A stretch of 64,000 nucleotides of DNA. Source: Alphaproteobacteria bacterium. Its GTDB lineage: Bacteria; Pseudomonadota; Alphaproteobacteria; RF32; CAG-239. Position 1 is the stretch's first letter. Each line of letters begins with the position of its first letter. Location: positions 54,006 through 118,005 of the forward strand of contig JAQWBS010000004.1 of the NCBI GenBank assembly GCA_028706255.1, written 5' to 3'. Of this stretch, positions 60,104-64,000 are shown piece after piece. Under the pieces are notes generated by a model, which did not search any database, had not been told where the DNA came from, and was given only the letters and a program-made list of their open reading frames with translations. The position numbers and the translations under genes were made by a program.

Positions 60104-60499
60104 TTATGCCGAAAGTTTTTTCAGAATTGTCTTTACCTGCATAATTGTTTTGTCTTCGGCACAGTGCGTATAGTCAGCTAATTGACGATATTCTGTGCTT
60201 TTACCATACTTAACCTGAACCACGAAATTACTTTTACCAAGAAAAGGTATCATTGCTTCAATAGAAGCCATTTCTTCAATCGGAATGATATTCCCCTTTA
60301 CTCCTTTTTCGATGAGCTTTTCTGTTTTGCAGAAAGCTTCCTTGCCAACCTGAATATAGCGTTGAGAGAAGATTTGATATTCAATTGCTAAGACATTTTT
60401 TAAAATGCTTTCTCTAGCTTCTTCTCTGGAGTTAAAAAATTTTTTAACTTTTCCATAAACGAGGATGTAGCGACATTTAATTTCTGGATTTGATTTCAT
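60104..60499 (-). CDS. Hypothetical protein
   Basis: 131-aa ORF with terminator. Confidence 0.6.
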   Translation of the reverse strand: MKSNPEIKCRYILVYGKVKKFFNSREEARESILKNVLAIEYQIFSQRYIQVGKEAFCKTEKLIEKGVKGNIIPIEEMASIEAMIPFLGKSNFVVQVKYGKSTEYRQLADYTHCAEDKTIMQVKTILKKLSA

Positions 60500-60663
60500 T
60501 TTAATTTGGTTTTAATTGTTAATAACAGCTAATAATTTTGTCAATATTTTCTTTATATATAAGGAATTGAATTATATCAAGTATAAAAAAGATACTTTTG
60601 TTTACTTTTTTATGGATAGATGATAGTTATATTTTTAATGTGGCATTAGACAAGGTTTAGATT

Positions 60664-61332
60664 ATGAAGCAGTTTTTGAAAATTTTATGGGACTATTCTT
60701 TTGGTAAGCACTCAATTTTGGCAAAGTTGGGTTTTGGAGAATCTATCAAAAAAGAGTTCTATCGCAAATGGATTCACTTGAGTTCTTTGTGGTTGGTTAT
60801 TTATATTTATTTCGTGCCAACAACCGTTGCTTTTTATAGCTTTGTGGTGTTGTTTATTCTCGATTTTATTTTAGAATATGGCAACTATAAAAAGTGGAAT
60901 TGGGTGAGGGCGACATATTCTCGTTTGTTTTATAAGGCCTTTCGTAGTAAGGAAATGAACAAAAATAAGTTTGAGATGACAGGCTCCCTTTATCTTTTGG
61001 CTGCTGCTGCGTTGTGTAGCTTGCTTTTCGTTAAAGAAATTACCATTGTCGCCTTGTCAGTGATGATTGTTTCAGATGCTTGTGCCGCGCTTTTCGGTAA
61101 GGTTTATGGGATGCGTAAGCTTTGTGGTAAGAAGACTGTTGAAGGAACTTTTGCGTTTCTTGTTAGTGCATTAACGATAATGCTGTTGCTTAACTTTATC
61201 TTTCCTGTGACATACAAAAGCATTATTGCTTGCTTTTTGGCAACTTTTGCAGAGCTTTATAATCGAGATTTGAAGATAGATGATAATTTATCTGTTCCAC
61301 TTGTGATTGGCTTCATTCTGACAATGTTGTAG
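60664..61332 (+). CDS. CTP-dependent lipid kinase / phosphatidate cytidylyltransferase-like membrane protein
   Basis: Multi-TM; VSDACAALFGKVYGMRKLCGKKTVEGTFAFLVSA resembles dolichol/phytol kinase motif. Confidence 0.75.
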   Translation: MKQFLKILWDYSFGKHSILAKLGFGESIKKEFYRKWIHLSSLWLVIYIYFVPTTVAFYSFVVLFILDFILEYGNYKKWNWVRATYSRLFYKAFRSKEMNKNKFEMTGSLYLLAAAALCSLLFVKEITIVALSVMIVSDACAALFGKVYGMRKLCGKKTVEGTFAFLVSALTIMLLLNFIFPVTYKSIIACFLATFAELYNRDLKIDDNLSVPLVIGFILTML

Positions 61333-61343
61333 GAAAGTTTTAG

Positions 61344-62585
61344 ATGCGTGTTGGTTTCGTTGCTTTTTTTTCAATCTATCTAGGTTTGCTGAGCCCTCTT
61401 TATGCTAAGGATGACTATTCTGCTTTATTGAAAGTTGATTTGAGCGATGAATTGCCAACAATGGAAGACTTAGAAAAACTTGCGGAAAATGATGATGACT
61501 ATGACTGGAAATATGACTATCATTGGAATATTGGCTCTGCTTTTGATAAGGTTTTAAAAAAGACGATTTCAACTTATGGCTCTTCTGATGTAAGGGTTAA
61601 GAAAGCATTGGAAGATGAACTTGAGATTGTGTTGAAATCAATTCCTGAATCTCATTATCAATATGTTGGTCCATATCTTCATCAAGTTCCAGGAATTCCT
61701 GAAAAAATCTTAAATATGCCAGGGATTAAGGAAACAAAAAATAAATTTCCAACGAGAATCGCCAAAGAACTCGAAGACATTGAAGATTTGGAGTTTTTGT
61801 CGCCATATTTATATTATGTTTTGATGCCTGAAGCTTGGCCAAGTTATTATGAAACCATAGAACAACCCATGCCTGTTAAAGTTAAAAGACAAAAACCAAC
61901 CAAATATAATCCTTCGTTCTTTGCGAAAATTAGACAATTAGTGCCAGCAGAAAATTATTATTCTGGGGCAAAAGTTGAACTTCCCTTATCAAGCAAGCTA
62001 AGAAGTTTAGAGGTGACGGCAACAAGCCCACTTTCAATGGCAGATGCAAAGGCTTTTACGGCAACGCTTGATGATGTGAAGGCTTGGGGGGCAAAATCAG
62101 ACCATTTTCTGAAAATTATGCAGACTGGTTTTCTTTTAGAGGCGTGGGAAGCTAAAGAGGGTAGGGAACTTCCTGTTGCTCAGTTTCGTTCTATTGTTAA
62201 TCCTTGTCAGAGATTGGTTCAAAAAATTAAAATTGCTAAGTTAGATAAAGAATTTTTGAAGGTTGTGTCAAAGAAAGGATTTACGCCTGATTCTTGGGCA
62301 TATACTTGTGATAAAACAATTAAAGCTTATCGTGTGGCAAATGTTCATCCGGCATATTTAGCGACTATTTCGGCATATGTCAGAGGAGATTATGATGAGC
62401 TTTTTGAGGCTTATGATCCTAAAACAAAAGCAATTCAACATTCTTTAATGCAGGCAATCGTTTTGATGCATCAGGCACCAATGCACGATGTGATGGAAAT
62501 TAAAAATGAAAACGAAAGCTTTTATAGAGATTTTCTAAAAGTTAGGAAGTCCATTATTGATGTGCCAATTATTGTTAAACATTAA
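61344..62585 (+). CDS. Hypothetical secreted protein
   Basis: Signal peptide MRVGFVAFFSIYLGLLSPLYAKD; 413 aa. Confidence 0.7.
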   Translation: MRVGFVAFFSIYLGLLSPLYAKDDYSALLKVDLSDELPTMEDLEKLAENDDDYDWKYDYHWNIGSAFDKVLKKTISTYGSSDVRVKKALEDELEIVLKSIPESHYQYVGPYLHQVPGIPEKILNMPGIKETKNKFPTRIAKELEDIEDLEFLSPYLYYVLMPEAWPSYYETIEQPMPVKVKRQKPTKYNPSFFAKIRQLVPAENYYSGAKVELPLSSKLRSLEVTATSPLSMADAKAFTATLDDVKAWGAKSDHFLKIMQTGFLLEAWEAKEGRELPVAQFRSIVNPCQRLVQKIKIAKLDKEFLKVVSKKGFTPDSWAYTCDKTIKAYRVANVHPAYLATISAYVRGDYDELFEAYDPKTKAIQHSLMQAIVLMHQAPMHDVMEIKNENESFYRDFLKVRKSIIDVPIIVKH

Positions 62586-62693
62586 AGAATGTTGCAAAAT
62601 ATCGTTTTTTTTAAATTTTTTATTGCTTTTTAAACGCATAGTTTGTATATACAGTATAAGTTTATTAAATTTATTCATTTAGAGGTGTGAAAA

Positions 62694-63140
62694 ATGGCTC
62701 GTGTAACAGTTGAAGATTGTGTTGATAAAATTCCAAATCGTTATGAATTATTGATGGTTGCTTCACAAAGAGCAAAAGATATTGCTGCTGGCTCAGCAAT
62801 CACTTTGCCAAGAGATAATGATAAAAATACGGTCATTGCTTTGCGTGAAATTGCTGATGAAACAATTTCTATTGAAGAATTGCAAAAAGAATTGGTTATT
62901 GGTTTGCAAAAATTTGTTGAAGTTGAAGAACCTGAAGAAGAAGAATTAGAAATTTTGGCTGCTGAAAAAGAATTGTCAGAATTAGACGACGAATTTTCTC
63001 ATGTTTTGTTGGAAGCTGATTTGGGTGATGATATGCAATTCCAAGATGCTGATGGCAATGAAATTGAGTCTGATGACATTTCTTTCGATGAAGAAACGTT
63101 TGATGATTCAATGTCTGTTGAAAGCGATGAAGAGTTTTAA
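62694..63140 (+). CDS. rpoZ: DNA-directed RNA polymerase omega subunit with acidic C-terminal extension
   Basis: [33 protein letters not shown]...[18 protein letters not shown]. Confidence 0.95.
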   Translation: MARVTVEDCVDKIPNRYELLMVASQRAKDIAAGSAITLPRDNDKNTVIALREIADETISIEELQKELVIGLQKFVEVEEPEEEELEILAAEKELSELDDEFSHVLLEADLGDDMQFQDADGNEIESDDISFDEETFDDSMSVESDEEF

Positions 63141-63156
63141 TTCCTCAGAATTTGTA

Positions 63157-63186
63157 GAAAAAAGCCTCCTTTGGGGGCTTTTTTTA
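63157..63186 (+). terminator. Terminator after rpoZ
   Basis: aaaaaagcctcctttgggggctttttttat. Confidence 0.85.
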
Positions 63187-63283
63187 TGATTTATTTATAA
63201 AAAGCAAAAAATATTAAAAAATGTGCATTTTATACTAGACAAGAGCCAAAATATCAATTATATAAGTTTTGCAGTTGAGCAAT

Positions 63284-63355
<72 letters not shown>

Positions 63356-63359
<4 letters not shown>

Positions 63360-63398
63360 TTAAAAAACCCATTCCTTAGGAATGGGTTTTTTAATGGT
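63356..63398. terminator. 20-bp palindromic terminator whose stem includes the tRNA-Phe ACCA end
   Basis: ACCATTAAAAAACCCATTCC-tta-GGAATGGGTTTTTTAATGGT. Confidence 0.9.
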
Positions 63399-63905
63399 TA
63401 TTGCGTGGGAAGGATTGTATCGGCGACACGACGTGTCGGCTGGAGAAAGAAAAACTTTTTGGGAAAAAGTTTTTCGACGACAGGTGTAGATTTCTTAAGA
63501 TGTGAACAAGCGAAAGCGAAGTAAGCATCTTTAGAAAGCAAACGACATGAACGAAGTTAACTTTTGCGAACAAAGAGAAGCAAAAGTTTTACGTAGAGAT
63601 TGTTCGATCCCACTTTTTATATACCCATTCCTAAGGAATGGGTTTTTTAATGGTCTCTTTTCCGATCAAACATCACAAGCTCGTTTTCTTGGGGACGGGC
63701 TCACATAGGAACCTAAGTTCGTTTTCATTGCTATCGCAATTTAACTCACTAAGGTTTTCTATGCTTTTGCAGATAAAAACTTGCATTTTAGCAAGTTTTT
63801 TCTTAGCAAGTCCCGCTCGCACCAAAACCCATTCTTTTGAGTGGGTTTTTTAATGGTTATTGCGTGGGAAGGATTGTATCGGTGGCACGACGTGTCGGCT
63901 GGAGA
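63392..63905. repeat. Direct repeat taatggttattgcgtgggaaggattgtatcgg(c/t)g(a/g)cacgacgtgtcggctggaga, offset 459 bp, downstream of tRNA-Phe
   Basis: Copies begin at 63392 and 63851. Confidence 0.9.
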
Positions 63906-64000
63906 TAAAACATTGTCATCTCGACTGAGCAAAGCGAATGGAGAGATATTGCTTCCTGTTCTACATTTATAAAAAACTCCTCCATAATGAAATGAAGGAG

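Noticed and set aside
63638-63853. 71-aa ORF in the tRNA-Phe repeat region
   Set aside because: Covers structured repeats and a tRNA-like tail; no coding signature.

Overview
AT-rich chromosomal window, most consistent with an alphaproteobacterium: Caulobacter-like fliF-fliG-fliH-fliN-flbD-flhA order, FlbT and FlaF, a circularly permuted tmRNA next to an SspB-like gene, and a probable 6S RNA beside zapA. Most of the window is housekeeping genes (thrS, alr, efp, suhB-like, rpmE, thyA, folA, map, radC, rpoZ, tcdA, tatD, ymdB-like), a large flagellar cluster (about 20.0-36.3 kb) and many uncharacterised envelope proteins. The most unusual signal is non-coding. Three tRNA loci (Arg-TCT, Pro-TGG, Phe-GAA) are each followed by duplicated CCA-ended tRNA 3' tails fused to hairpin terminators, with spacers that hold a recurring stem-loop whose stem covaries between copies and keeps a T x T mismatch. 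Also notable: a Cys-rich plus beta-helix-like surface protein whose signal peptide is one base out of frame in a short homopolymer, a 709-aa-class protein with a divergent RelA/SpoT-like segment, a membrane protein with a degenerate class III cyclase-like tail, and a near-consensus sigma-54 promoter before fliK. All family calls come from reading motifs by eye; no database search was run.
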